The notes under the pieces: generated by a model
Told to the model about the DNA's origin: nothing
What the model saw: the letters and a program-made list of their open reading frames with translations, nothing else
Database searches by the model: none
Part shown: positions 1 to 9,252 of the stretch, one piece after another
Position numbering within the stretch: position 1 is the stretch's first letter
Layout: every line of letters begins with the position of its first letter
NCBI RefSeq assembly: GCF_008329715.1
Contig: NZ_VTSR01000016.1
Location: 62,001-126,000 of the forward strand
DNA length: 64,000 nt
Reading direction: 5' to 3'
Source of the DNA: Gimesia chilikensis
GTDB taxonomy: Bacteria > Planctomycetota > Planctomycetia > Planctomycetales > Planctomycetaceae
Translations under genes and position numbers: made by a program

Positions 1-25
1 GGGGGCTGTTCGGCAGTCACGTCTG

Positions 26-1027
26 CTAAACCTCGTCTTCCAGGTCCTGAAGTGTATTGACGATCTTTCTGACCAGCTGATCCAGGCTCTCTCCCGTGGC
101 AGAGGAGATCTGCAGTACCGGCTGCCCCAGTTCTTCAGACAACAGCTCGGTGACCGCTTCCGCATCGGGAAGTTCACATTTGGTGACAACCACGATTTCC
201 GGCCGATCCATCAGCGTAGCATCATAGAGCCGCATTTCTTCCCGAATCTGACGGTAATTCTCGATCGGATCAGTCTGATCCATGGGAGCTGGCTCGACCA
301 GATGCACCAGCACCCGGGTCCGCTCGACGTGCCGCAGGAATTCGTGTCCCAGCCCGATCCCCGCGTGGGCACCTTCAATCAGCCCGGGAATATCAGCCAT
401 CACAAACTGATGATCAAAGCCGACCCGGACCAGACCCAGGTTCGGGTATTTGGTCGTAAACGGATAGTCGGCGATTTCCGGATGAGCCTTGGATAGTCGG
501 CTGAGCAGCGTCGATTTCCCGGCATTCGGTTTCCCGACCAGCCCGACGTCTGCAATCAGCTTTAATTCGAGGGAAATATCGCGATGTTCTCCCGGTCCCC
601 CCTTCTCGAATTCACGGGGCGTCTGATGAGTGGCAGTAGCAAAATGACGATTGCCGCGGCCTCCTTTGCCCCCTTTAGCGACAACCACCCGGTCGCCGCT
701 CTCTTTCATATCACGCAGCAGGTGCCCGCGTTCGGTGTCGAGCACCAGTGTCCCGGGAGGAACCATGATCACAATGTCTTCCCCGTTACGACCGGTTTTC
801 AGACTCCCCTGACCATGGCCGCCCCGTTCGGCGTTCCAGTGCTTGTGACCAATGATATTCGCCAGGCTGTTGACGTTTTCATCCGCCAGCACGACGACAT
901 CGCCCCCCTTGCCGCCATCGCCACCATTCGGGCCACCCCGCGGGACGTGGGCCTCTCTCCGGAAACTGGCACAACCATCTCCGCCGTCTCCGGCTTTACA
1001 ATAAATGTCAACGCGATCAACAAACAT
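26..1027 (-). CDS. obgE: Obg family GTPase, ribosome assembly
   Basis: Essential P-loop GTPase that binds the large ribosomal subunit late in assembly and links growth to nucleotide state; cytosolic. The 333-residue product starts with the glycine-rich Obg fold (MFVDRVDIYCKAGDGG, residues 1-16, with further GG-rich loops to about 160). The G domain follows: G1 GLVGKPNAGKST near 161-172, G3 DIPGLIEGA near 212, and the G4-type TKCE near 281. It lacks the long C-terminal extension of E. coli ObgE, which is normal for short Obg proteins. The gene runs divergently from kdsD across a 460 bp gap. The ATG at 1027 begins the conserved Obg N-terminus, so the start is secure. Confidence 0.97.
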   Translation of the reverse strand: MFVDRVDIYCKAGDGGDGCASFRREAHVPRGGPNGGDGGKGGDVVVLADENVNSLANIIGHKHWNAERGGHGQGSLKTGRNGEDIVIMVPPGTLVLDTERGHLLRDMKESGDRVVVAKGGKGGRGNRHFATATHQTPREFEKGGPGEHRDISLELKLIADVGLVGKPNAGKSTLLSRLSKAHPEIADYPFTTKYPNLGLVRVGFDHQFVMADIPGLIEGAHAGIGLGHEFLRHVERTRVLVHLVEPAPMDQTDPIENYRQIREEMRLYDATLMDRPEIVVVTKCELPDAEAVTELLSEELGQPVLQISSATGESLDQLVRKIVNTLQDLEDEV

Positions 1028-1404
1028 GGGTTTCGTCTACTACTATCAGTCAGCTAACGGGTGATGAAATCAAGGGTTACAACGCATCAGCGGCAGCCCC
1101 GCAAAGCGATCCGCCGCTTCTATCTTCCCCGGTTCGGCGTAAAAATCAATGCTGTCTCAGCTCAGGGAGCCCTTTATCTGGACACCCGAACTGGATGAGA
1201 AGATCCCAGGGAATGCGTGCGGCATCGAACCAGATATTGTAGATGTTTAAGCGAAAAATACGAGGTCCTCTGATATCAATCTGCAACAAAGCCCGTTGAT
1301 CGAAGCACTTCGCCAGGGATTTTGAAATAAGCGAGCGGGGTCCCGCGGATTCTTTTGATCATAAACCGCTGCAGGCTGGTCACTTACAGCCCCACAACCC
1401 GAAT

Positions 1405-1426
1405 AAAAACGGATTGACCCGTTTTT
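1405..1426. repeat. Inverted repeat over the kdsD -35 box
   Basis: Arms AAAAACGG (1405-1412) and CCGTTTTT (1419-1426) are perfectly complementary around a 6-nt centre. The repeat covers the -35 hexamer of the predicted kdsD promoter, so an operator is more likely than a terminator: no gene is read into it from the left. Confidence 0.45.
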
Positions 1427-1442
1427 CGCAGCGCCTTATACT
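1414..1442 (+). promoter_or_regulatory. Sigma70-type promoter of kdsD
   Basis: TTGACC at 1414-1419, a 17-nt spacer and TATACT at 1437-1442, leaving about a 40-nt leader before the kdsD start. Both boxes are close to consensus and the spacing is ideal. Confidence 0.6.
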
Positions 1443-1490
1443 CCCGCTCCCCCACACATGCCCGCAAGGATGCGATAAAGGAATGGCGTG

Positions 1491-2528
1491 ATGAGTTCCC
1501 TGCCTGCTAGGTCGGTCATTGAGTTTTCCCAGTTTGATCAGTTACGAGATGCGCGCGAAATTATTTTCAGCGAAGCCGCGGCATTGCGCCAGATGGGCAG
1601 TGCGCTGGGTACCGAACTCTGTGACGCCGTCGATCTGATCCTCTCCCGACCGGGAGCCGTCATCTTGACCGGCATGGGCAAAGCGGGACTGATCGCACAG
1701 AAAATCTGTGCCACCCTCTCTTCGACGGGAACCCGTTCCCATTTTCTGCACCCCGCGGAAGCGATTCACGGCGACCTCGGTTGCCTGCACCAGGACGACA
1801 CCGTACTGGCGTTGTCCAACAGTGGAGAGACGGAGGAACTCCGTCGACTCCTGCCGATCATTCAGAAAATGGAGCTCCCCATCATTGGAATTACCGCCCG
1901 CGAGACCAGCACCCTCGGTCGTGCTTCCCGGGTCGTACTCTGCCTGGGCGATCTCAAAGAGGCGGGCCCGCATCAGCTGGCGCCCTCCACCACCACCACC
2001 GCGATGCTGGCGATGGGCGATGCCCTCTCACTGGTGATCAGCAAGGCCCGCGGTTTTACCCCGCTGCAGTTTGCCACCTTTCATCCCGGCGGCAGCCTGG
2101 GCAGACAATTGACACAAATCAACGAAGTGATGCGTCCCCGCGCCGAAGTGCGGGTGACACAGGAATCAACGTCCATTCGCGATGCCTTCGTCCGATTGAG
2201 TTCTCCCGGCCGCCGGAGCGGTGCCGTGATCATCGTCGATGGATCCGATCGCGTTACCGGCATCTTCACAGACAGTGACCTGGCCCGTCTGCTGGAAGAA
2301 CGACGCGACGCTCAGCTCGATCGCCCCATCTGCGAAGTGATGACGCTTAAGCCCACAACCATTCAGGCCGATGCTTCACTGCAGGCCGCCGTCGATCTCC
2401 TTAAGGCACGCAAGCTGAGCGAACTGCCCGTGGTCGATCGTCAGAACCAGCTGGCCGGTCTGATTGACATCACCGATGTCATCGGCTGGCAACCCGAAGC
2501 CGCCTCGGTTGATCGCCAGGCGGGATAG
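1491..2528 (+). CDS. kdsD: Arabinose-5-phosphate isomerase (KpsF/GutQ type)
   Basis: Converts ribulose 5-phosphate to arabinose 5-phosphate, the first committed step toward Kdo, an inner-core lipopolysaccharide sugar. The order is an N-terminal SIS sugar-isomerase domain (about 45-190, with ILTGMGKAGLIAQK and ALSNSGETEEL) and two CBS domains (about 215-275 and 282-336). The length is normal for the family. An in-frame GTG at 1488 precedes the ATG at 1491; the AAAGGA at 1477-1482 is better spaced for the ATG. The next gene, 69 bp downstream, looks like an LPS-transport protein, echoing the proteobacterial kdsD-kdsC-lptC-lptA order and supporting an LPS role over sugar-alcohol catabolism. Confidence 0.92.
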   Translation: MSSLPARSVIEFSQFDQLRDAREIIFSEAAALRQMGSALGTELCDAVDLILSRPGAVILTGMGKAGLIAQKICATLSSTGTRSHFLHPAEAIHGDLGCLHQDDTVLALSNSGETEELRRLLPIIQKMELPIIGITARETSTLGRASRVVLCLGDLKEAGPHQLAPSTTTTAMLAMGDALSLVISKARGFTPLQFATFHPGGSLGRQLTQINEVMRPRAEVRVTQESTSIRDAFVRLSSPGRRSGAVIIVDGSDRVTGIFTDSDLARLLEERRDAQLDRPICEVMTLKPTTIQADASLQAAVDLLKARKLSELPVVDRQNQLAGLIDITDVIGWQPEAASVDRQAG

Positions 2529-2596
2529 CACCTTTTCAGTTCATTTCCCTTTCGACTGTTCATCTCACTTAAGTAAGAAACGATTTCCTTTCATAC

Positions 2597-5500
2597 ATGA
2601 CCGCAACCATTCGATATAACAGGAATGGATTGTTCGATCGCCTGATCGCCAACCGGACGCTGCTGACCTGGGTGACTATGCTGTCACTGACGGGAGCGTA
2701 CCTGGTCTACGCGCAGGTCCTGCGACAGGTGATTAATGGCACGGTCGTGCGGCAGGAGTTTCCCGAAGAGGTCTTTCAGTCTCCCGAATACGCGTCTGCC
2801 AATAACGAGCACGCGAAAACGTATCTGCCGGAAATCCCCTGGGCAGCCGATGCCCGCTACCAGTTCAAGGATGAAAACGTTTTCATCTACACCGAACGCT
2901 GGCAGCAGGAAGAGGAGAAAAGGGCCGCCCGTCTGAAACCGTTCGCAATGCTGATGTTCGATCCCAAGAAAAAGGATTCGGAAAAGCCCTTCGCGCTGAT
3001 GAGTGAGGAAGCACTGATCCGCTTCGAGCAGCCGTTCGGTATCAAACAGACCGACCCGGGCCATATGATCGCAGGCTCGCTGGAGGGCTTTGTAAAAATT
3101 ACAGGACCCAATGGCCTGATCATTTACGGACGTAACTTCTTCTACGATGAATCGTCCATGAACATCTGGAGCGACAGTGAAGTCCGCTTCGCCTACGAAG
3201 AACACCGCGGTCGCGCGCGGGGCATTGAGATGAAACTCATCCCGGCAGCCGTGAAACCCAAAGAACTCAAACCTGCGGCAGATGGGATTCGCGAAATCGT
3301 ACTGCGACGCGATGTCTACATGGAGCTGGCGCTGAAGCAGGACAAAGAACACGCATCAAAAAACCGCAGCCGGTTTGCCAAAGTCAAAAGCGCGGGGAGC
3401 TTTACTTTCAACCTGGAAACCAACCAGGGGACATTCCATAAAGATGTCCGCGTCTACCATCCCACTGGTCCTCAGCACGCGGATACGCTGGACTGCGATC
3501 AGCTGCAACTCCAGTTTGTCAGAAAAGAAGACCCCGACAATCCGACTCCAGAGGCAGATAAGAAACCGGGCCACGCTTCCGGGAAGCTGCAGTTCCAGGA
3601 GCTCGTCGCTACAGGGGAAAATGTTGCGCTGGTCTCGCAGGAAAACCAGTTCTCAGGCCGCATGACGCGTCTCTCTTATAACGAAGCAACAAAAACGATT
3701 GTGCTTACCGATGAACGGTCGGTCGAAATTTATCAACAGGCGTCGAAACTCGAGTGTCCCAAGATAACTATCCATCAGGATGAAGAGGGCCGCGTAGAAA
3801 CCGTGCTCTGTGAAGGTGCCGGCAAGGTGGACTACGTGGATCCGAGTACGGGTCAGTTGAGCGTTGCTGCCCAGTGGGCAAAGCTGATGAAGAAGTCGCG
3901 CGATCCCGAGACACAACTCGACATGGTGGAACTGGAACAGCAGTGTATCATCCGGCAGCCGGCTGAGGAATTCGCGCTGGCCGCACAACAGATTCGTCTC
4001 TGGCTCAAAGGGGATCTGGGCGCACTGAAACAGAAAGACATGCTGCAGGAGGATCGTCAAGAGAATGCGAAAAAGACCGCGCAGAAAGTCGATCCCCACA
4101 AGATGATCGCCACCCAGGACGTCGCCATCTACAGTCCCCAGCTACGCGGTAAAACGAAGCGCCTCGAAGTCTGGTTCGATGAAGCTACCGTGCCGACATC
4201 TGCTCCCAATGCCCCCGTCAGCAAATCGGTCGCGCCACAGAAACCACCGATCCAACCAGCGGCATTTGCCGTCGATGACACGCCGGCTGGCCAACCGGGC
4301 GGCAGGTCTCCGCTGGGCCCGAAAAAGAAAGAACCTGAGCCGGTAATGGTCGTCTCCGACCTGATCAAACTACGCATGCAGAAAGACGAAGCAGGCAAAG
4401 CCGAAGTCTCCGAAGTCTGGACTGAAGGCAATGTCTCCGTCAAACAGCTGAATGAAACGCAGAAGCAGCCGATGCACATCACCGGCAACCAGCTGCATAT
4501 CCAGAACAAAGGCGAGAACGACCAGGTGCTGCACGTGATGGGCACCCCGGCGAAAATCAATGGCGGTGAATCCCAGATCGAAGGGGATGATATCTTCCTG
4601 TATCGACTGGCCAACCGGGCGGAAGTCCAGGGCAAAGGATTGCTACTGCTCCCGGTCAAAGGGGGCAAGAAGTCGGCCGCCGGACTGCTCTCGGGCGCAG
4701 ATGGAATTACCCAGGAACGTGGTCTGACCGGTGAGGTCCAGGAACAGGGTAATGACCAGGAGAACCTGCTCGAAATTCACTGGGATCAGGAAATGGTCTT
4801 TGATGGCATCACCGCGAACTTCTTCGGTAAAGTTCGTACCAACATGGGCGACAATCGCCTGCGGTGCCAGGAAATGGAAGTCATCCTCTCCGACCGGGTC
4901 TCGTTCACCGAGAAACAACCCGAAGGTCAGAAACCGACAGTGCACTTCATTACCTGTCGGGACGGCGTGGAAGTGGAAAGTAACGAATACCAGGACAACC
5001 GGCTGATCGGTATCCGCCGCGCCAGTTTCTGGCAGATGAACGTGGATCAGAAAACCGGCAATGCAGAAGCCCGCGGTCCTGGCTGGCTGATTCTCTGGCG
5101 ACGTGAAAATTCCAAGGAGTCCAATCCCGAATCCCGGGTCTCGCAGGCCAACCTGCCACAGAAAACCGATACCGACAGCTGGAATTACACCCGCATTGAC
5201 TTCAACGGCAAGATGTCCGGCAATGTCTCGCAGCGGAGCACCACCTTCGACGATCGCGTGCAGATCACCTACGGGGGCGTCAAACGTCCGCTGGATACGA
5301 TCAACCCCGATCAACTGCCTCCCAATGCAGGCTGGATGCGGAGCAACAGTCTGAAACTGATTCAACATGACATTGAAGGACAGAAGAAAAAATTCATCTC
5401 GATGCTGGCCAAGGGGAACGCCGAACTCGAAGGCAACGCCCTGGTCAAAAACAAGAAGACACCGACCAACCAGTCGTTCATTGCCCGCGCGGATACGATC

Positions 5501-5686
5501 AGCTATGACGAGTCCAAAGACCTCTACATGATGCGTTCGTTCGGCAACCGGAAAGCCACGATCCGCCGCTATTCGCGTACCGGCAAAACTCCCAGTGCGC
5601 CCAACCAGGCCCAGCAGATTGAATTCGCCCCCTCTTACGATCGCGTCACATTACACGGCGTAACCGGGTTACAGGGACTTCCCTGA
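2597..5686 (+). CDS. Very large LptA/LptC-like (OstA-type) envelope protein
   Basis: A 1029-residue protein with one N-terminal membrane segment (about 22-40) and otherwise soluble, beta-rich sequence. Stretches near 325-420 and 585-690 have the OstA/LptA rhythm: A-T/E-G-N-V, a masked ligand step, then short strands ending in residues such as VLCEGAGKV and VMGTPAKI. The position right after kdsD is where lptC/lptA sit in many Gram-negatives. I infer a membrane-anchored lipopolysaccharide bridge or scaffold facing the periplasm. It is five times longer than E. coli LptA or LptC (about 185-190 residues), so it may combine both roles. A proline/alanine-rich linker lies near 525-575. No catalytic motif is visible. 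The family call rests on pattern and context only. Confidence 0.6.
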   Translation: MTATIRYNRNGLFDRLIANRTLLTWVTMLSLTGAYLVYAQVLRQVINGTVVRQEFPEEVFQSPEYASANNEHAKTYLPEIPWAADARYQFKDENVFIYTERWQQEEEKRAARLKPFAMLMFDPKKKDSEKPFALMSEEALIRFEQPFGIKQTDPGHMIAGSLEGFVKITGPNGLIIYGRNFFYDESSMNIWSDSEVRFAYEEHRGRARGIEMKLIPAAVKPKELKPAADGIREIVLRRDVYMELALKQDKEHASKNRSRFAKVKSAGSFTFNLETNQGTFHKDVRVYHPTGPQHADTLDCDQLQLQFVRKEDPDNPTPEADKKPGHASGKLQFQELVATGENVALVSQENQFSGRMTRLSYNEATKTIVLTDERSVEIYQQASKLECPKITIHQDEEGRVETVLCEGAGKVDYVDPSTGQLSVAAQWAKLMKKSRDPETQLDMVELEQQCIIRQPAEEFALAAQQIRLWLKGDLGALKQKDMLQEDRQENAKKTAQKVDPHKMIATQDVAIYSPQLRGKTKRLEVWFDEATVPTSAPNAPVSKSVAPQKPPIQPAAFAVDDTPAGQPGGRSPLGPKKKEPEPVMVVSDLIKLRMQKDEAGKAEVSEVWTEGNVSVKQLNETQKQPMHITGNQLHIQNKGENDQVLHVMGTPAKINGGESQIEGDDIFLYRLANRAEVQGKGLLLLPVKGGKKSAAGLLSGADGITQERGLTGEVQEQGNDQENLLEIHWDQEMVFDGITANFFGKVRTNMGDNRLRCQEMEVILSDRVSFTEKQPEGQKPTVHFITCRDGVEVESNEYQDNRLIGIRRASFWQMNVDQKTGNAEARGPGWLILWRRENSKESNPESRVSQANLPQKTDTDSWNYTRIDFNGKMSGNVSQRSTTFDDRVQITYGGVKRPLDTINPDQLPPNAGWMRSNSLKLIQHDIEGQKKKFISMLAKGNAELEGNALVKNKKTPTNQSFIARADTISYDESKDLYMMRSFGNRKATIRRYSRTGKTPSAPNQAQQIEFAPSYDRVTLHGVTGLQGLP

Positions 5687-5795
5687 TCGGTTCCCACCTC
5701 AAATTGCCGATAAATTCCTTTTTTCCTCTGCCTGACTCGCCTAAAATCGTATTAAGAGAGCCTGTTAAACTGTCCCCTAAGGAACACCGAAGACC

Positions 5796-7409
5796 ATGCC
5801 TGATGTGAATCGACAATCTGCTGCAATCCCTTCAGGGGAGTTCCCCCGTCAGTGCCGGCAGACTGTCTTTTCCCTGCGAACTGCGGTCAAGGGGCTGCTG
5901 CTGTGTTGCGCTCTGCTTGTACTGGCCCCCGGTGCCGGGTGGGCACAGAATGCCCGGGCCCTGGAAGTCTACCACAAGCAGTACAATGCACTGCGGGATC
6001 AGTTTCAGGATCAACTCAAACAACTGGCAACCAGTTGTCGGCAGAATCAGCAGCCCGAAGGCACCGAGGCCATCGCGACGCTCATCCAGGAGTGGAGCGA
6101 ATTTGATCCCGACTCCTACACGCTGCCCCGCGAAGTTCAGCCAGAATTGCCAGTCAGTCTGCCTGCAGGCGAACGTATGTGGCGACTCAAATTAAAGAAC
6201 CTGCAGGAAGATCAGGCCAACGACCTGTTCGTCTTCTCCCGCAAAGTGCTGTATGCCGGCTTCCCCAGTTTTGCCTACGACCTGATTCGGGAGACCGCTT
6301 ACCACAATCCGGATCACCGTTCGGTCAGACAGATCCTGGGATACGTGCGGAACGGCGATGAATGGATGACGCCTTTCGAAAAAGAGATGCAGGATCACAG
6401 ACAGAAATGGCATCCTCAATTCGGCTGGCTCCCCACGACGCATATCGCCCGTTATGAACGCGGGGAACGCTATGTCAACGGACGCTGGATGTCAGCCGCC
6501 CAGGAAGCCGAGATCCGCCGCGATTTCCGTAACGCCTGGGAAATCAAAACCGAACACTTCCTGATCAAAACGAATCACAGCCTGGAAATGGGTGTGAAGC
6601 TCGCAACGGAAATGGAAGAATTCTATCGCTACTTCCATCAGACCTTCGCCGGGTTTTTCAACACTCCCGAACAGTTGCGCAGAATGTTTCAAGGCTCGCG
6701 TAATCCATTTCGTCGCCAGAATCAACAACAGCATGTGATGCACTATTACAGCACCCGTCAGGAATACCTGCAGCGACTGCAGAAAGAGATTCCCCAGATC
6801 GCTCTCACCCACGGCATCTACCTGTTCGGCGATCGCATCTCCCACTTCTATTATAATCCGGAAGCGGAGGGAGACCTGGGAACGCTGTATCACGAAGCCA
6901 CCCATCAGCTGTTCTATGAAACCGGCAACAGTCGAGGCAGCCGACAGGTCGGTGAAAAGAATCATTTCTGGGCCATCGAAGGCATCGCCTGCTACATGGA
7001 ATCTTTCGAGAAAAAAGGCAAGAAGTTCAAAGCCGGAAATCCCAATCATATCCGCTTCAATGCTGCCCGCTATCGTCTGCTGGAAGACCAGTATTACGTT
7101 CCCCTGGAAAAATTCGCCGCCATGGGACGGACCGCGTTTCAGGGCAGTCCCAATATCAGCCCCAACTACAGCCAGGCTTCGGGGCTCTCGCATTTCTTCA
7201 TGCACGCCAACCAGGGAGAATATCGGGACGCGTTCATTCAACAGATGACGCAGCTCTACAGCGAAAACTCGCGGCTTCGCAACAACGCGCAGAGCCTTCC
7301 GGAACTGACGGGGCTCTCCTACGATGAACTGGATCGCAAGTACCTGGCCTACTCGATGACGCTGCAGAAAGCGCTCGACGAACAGGCGCTCAACCTGCAA
7401 TCCCGGTAA
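5796..7409 (+). CDS. Secreted DUF1570 protein, gluzincin-like metallopeptidase signature
   Basis: A 537-residue protein with an N-terminal export signal: a long n-region, a hydrophobic stretch at about 33-47 and likely cleavage near GAGWA-Q. The C-terminal half is the planctomycete DUF1570 domain. It carries HEATH (residues 366-370, a HExxH zinc site) and a downstream EGIACYMESFE, which matches the third-ligand helix of gluzincin peptidases. A peptidase acting in the periplasm or outside the cell is therefore plausible, but no substrate is evident. The start at ATG 5796 has AAGGA about 13 nt upstream. It stands alone, 109 bp after the LptA-like gene and 282 bp before the next. Confidence 0.75.
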   Translation: MPDVNRQSAAIPSGEFPRQCRQTVFSLRTAVKGLLLCCALLVLAPGAGWAQNARALEVYHKQYNALRDQFQDQLKQLATSCRQNQQPEGTEAIATLIQEWSEFDPDSYTLPREVQPELPVSLPAGERMWRLKLKNLQEDQANDLFVFSRKVLYAGFPSFAYDLIRETAYHNPDHRSVRQILGYVRNGDEWMTPFEKEMQDHRQKWHPQFGWLPTTHIARYERGERYVNGRWMSAAQEAEIRRDFRNAWEIKTEHFLIKTNHSLEMGVKLATEMEEFYRYFHQTFAGFFNTPEQLRRMFQGSRNPFRRQNQQQHVMHYYSTRQEYLQRLQKEIPQIALTHGIYLFGDRISHFYYNPEAEGDLGTLYHEATHQLFYETGNSRGSRQVGEKNHFWAIEGIACYMESFEKKGKKFKAGNPNHIRFNAARYRLLEDQYYVPLEKFAAMGRTAFQGSPNISPNYSQASGLSHFFMHANQGEYRDAFIQQMTQLYSENSRLRNNAQSLPELTGLSYDELDRKYLAYSMTLQKALDEQALNLQSR

Positions 7410-7590
7410 CGCTCGGCTTCCGCAGGCTTGAGTGATACCCCTCCTCTCACCGAATCTTTCTCTGGTAACTACTGGAGAACGAGGCGTTTACCTCATTTCT
7501 CTTGGAAGCCTCCGTTTGGTTTTTCCTTCCTCCTGACTCCACTTCAAATAAGAAATCCCTTATCCATATTGGATTTACAACAGAATGTTC

Positions 7591-7620
7591 TTGCCATTCT
7601 GACTGATGGCCGATTAGAAT
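7591..7620 (+). promoter_or_regulatory. Putative promoter of the DUF1559 pseudopilin gene
   Basis: TTGCCA (7591-7596), an 18-nt spacer and TAGAAT (7615-7620), about 70 nt before the ATG at 7692. The surrounding 7600-7680 stretch is AT-rich, unlike the coding DNA on either side. Confidence 0.4.
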
Positions 7621-7691
7621 AATTAATGCGCTTAAATTTCTTTTTCATTTCTTACTAATCTTTTCTTAATCACTGGAAGGAATTCTGAACC

Positions 7692-8618
7692 ATGGCACTT
7701 GAGTTCAAGAAATATTCAAAACGAGGTTTTACACTCATCGAGTTACTGGTGGTGATCGCGATCATCGCGATTCTGATCGCCTTGCTGTTACCTGCAGTTC
7801 AACAGGCTCGCGAAGCCGCTCGTCGGTCAACCTGCAAAAACAATCTCAAACAATTGGGACTGGCGTTGCATAACTATCATGATACACACCGAATTTTTCC
7901 TCCAGGTGATATCAATGCAGGTGGCTACGATGCAGGCTGGCTACCCGCAGGTTCCATGAGAAACCATACCGCATATATGTTTTTGCTGCCTTTCATTGAT
8001 CAGGCTGCAATCTACAATGAAATCAACTTTTCTTTGCCAACAGGAAACTCAGACGGATCTGGAATCGGCGGTGGTGGTTACCAGACTGCAACCGAACGAA
8101 AAGTGATTGTCTTCCTCTGCCCCAGCGATGGCTATTCTGCAGGGCCTTATACATCCACTTCAGGCGCTTATGCGGTCCGTAACGCGTACCGGACCAGCTA
8201 CAGTGTGCTCTATCCCTGGTACAATATGGGCACCTCTTACAACAACTATAATGACATGACTCGCAAATCTGTCTTTGGTCATAACGGCGCTGCTCGTCTG
8301 CGCGATATTCAGGATGGAGCAAGTAACACGATGTGTATGATGGAGACTCCGTTAGAAAAGCAAAGCGCATTAAGAGGCCCATTCTGGTCTGCCTATGTTG
8401 CTACTGGTGCTGTCGCTGCTGGATACAGAAAAATCAATGCTCCCTACAGTGCAACCGATGATCGAGTCGACTGGTATACCCCTGGAAGTGAACACGTTGG
8501 TGGGTGTCATATTTTGCTGACAGATGGTGCCGTCAGATTTATCAGTGAAAACATTGATTTCGAGACCCAGAAAGCCCTCGGATCGATTCGAGGCGGTGAA
8601 GTAATTGGAGAATTCTAA
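7692..8618 (+). CDS. DUF1559 protein with prepilin-type N-terminus
   Basis: A 308-residue type II/IV pseudopilin-like protein of the family greatly expanded in planctomycetes. The class III signal is intact: a short basic leader, then RGFTLIELLVVIAIIAILIA at 11-30, cut after the glycine by a prepilin peptidase. DUF1559 follows directly (KNNLKQLGLALHNYHD near 52-67) and ends with LTDGAVRFISENID and RGGEVIGEF. After processing it should sit in the inner membrane or join a pilus-like fibre. RBS AAGGAA lies about 11 nt before the ATG. The next gene, 16 bp on, encodes a small lipoprotein, a pairing I regard as common in this phylum. It is the normal counterpart of the anchored DUF1559 array at 54-61 kb. 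Confidence 0.93.
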   Translation: MALEFKKYSKRGFTLIELLVVIAIIAILIALLLPAVQQAREAARRSTCKNNLKQLGLALHNYHDTHRIFPPGDINAGGYDAGWLPAGSMRNHTAYMFLLPFIDQAAIYNEINFSLPTGNSDGSGIGGGGYQTATERKVIVFLCPSDGYSAGPYTSTSGAYAVRNAYRTSYSVLYPWYNMGTSYNNYNDMTRKSVFGHNGAARLRDIQDGASNTMCMMETPLEKQSALRGPFWSAYVATGAVAAGYRKINAPYSATDDRVDWYTPGSEHVGGCHILLTDGAVRFISENIDFETQKALGSIRGGEVIGEF

Positions 8619-8634
8619 ACCCCTCTAAATTGAG

Positions 8635-9057
8635 ATGAGCATTTTCATGTATGTAAAAAAGACGCGTTATATTTTTGCTAACCTGATGACAATTGCCTTC
8701 CTGCTTACAGGTTGTTCGGGTGAATCGGGGGATACTCCACCTTTAGGTGAAGTCACTGGTAAAATCACTCTCGATGGTAAACCTCTAACCGATGCCAGCG
8801 TCACTTTTGAACCAAAATCGGGGGCTCCTTCGTTAGGTAAAACCGATGAGACGGGCTCTTATGTGCTGGCATACAGTCAGGATCATCTGGGAGCCATTCC
8901 CGGTCAACACACGGTTCGCATCTCCAAGTTTGGTGAACCCGGTTCACCCAATGACACAGAAGATCAGGTGCCTGACAAATTTAATAAAAATTCCCAACTC
9001 ACCGCTGAAGTCAAAGCGGGAGACAATACCCTGAACTTCGATCTGGAATCCAAGTAG
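8635..9057 (+). CDS. Small lipoprotein with carboxypeptidase-regulatory-like fold
   Basis: A 140-residue protein with an N-terminal hydrophobic stretch ending in a lipobox (FLLTGC; lipid-modified cysteine near residue 27). The rest reads as a transthyretin/carboxypeptidase-regulatory-like beta-sandwich: GEVTGKITLDGKPLTDASV, then TDETGSYVL and PGQHTVRI. Such domains are thought to bind or scaffold extracellular partners. It lies 16 bp after the DUF1559 pseudopilin gene and is almost certainly cotranscribed, so a role in the same surface structure is inferred. The annotated start is ATG 8635; ATG 8647 (MYVKKTRY) is equally possible. The transcript ends at a strong hairpin at 9098-9130. Confidence 0.8.
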   Translation: MSIFMYVKKTRYIFANLMTIAFLLTGCSGESGDTPPLGEVTGKITLDGKPLTDASVTFEPKSGAPSLGKTDETGSYVLAYSQDHLGAIPGQHTVRISKFGEPGSPNDTEDQVPDKFNKNSQLTAEVKAGDNTLNFDLESK

Positions 9058-9097
9058 AGTCAAACCGGTTTTCCGAAGTCGTTTCACTGCAACACAC

Positions 9098-9130
9098 AGG
9101 CGATGCTCCCCCGGGGTCATCGCTTTTTTT
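9098..9130 (+). terminator. Rho-independent terminator after the pseudopilin/lipoprotein pair
   Basis: Stem GCGATG (9100-9105) with CATCGC (9118-9123), a C/G-rich loop able to extend the stem, then seven T residues at 9124-9130. It lies 40 bp after the lipoprotein stop and argues against reading the next gene from the in-frame ATG at 9103. Confidence 0.8.
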
Positions 9131-9252
9131 GTGCGCCGGAAAGGGTTCCCCTGCCGACATTCCTTCTGGACCCACGGTTTGTCGTCGGGTACGATGAGGG
9201 AACTCTCTGCTTTTCTGCGTCCCTGCATCATCTGCCGCTCAAGAACACTCCG

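Larger units (their letters stand above)
1028..1490. other. Divergent intergenic region obgE/kdsD
   Basis: About 460 bp without a convincing gene. It holds the kdsD promoter and an overlapping inverted repeat near its right end, annotated separately. A minus-strand frame free of stops at 1146-1358 has no ATG and no recognisable product. Confidence 0.6.

Noticed and set aside
584-1057. Plus-strand open frame over obgE
   Set aside because: Antisense shadow of the conserved Obg protein; not protein-like.
1146-1358. Minus-strand stop-free stretch between obgE and kdsD (includes RIFRLNIYNIWFDAARIPWD)
   Set aside because: No ATG or RBS and no family recognised; could be a decayed gene but cannot be supported.
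7428-7622. 64-codon open frame before the pseudopilin gene
   Set aside because: No RBS or protein features, overlaps the promoter region, composition unlike genes nearby.
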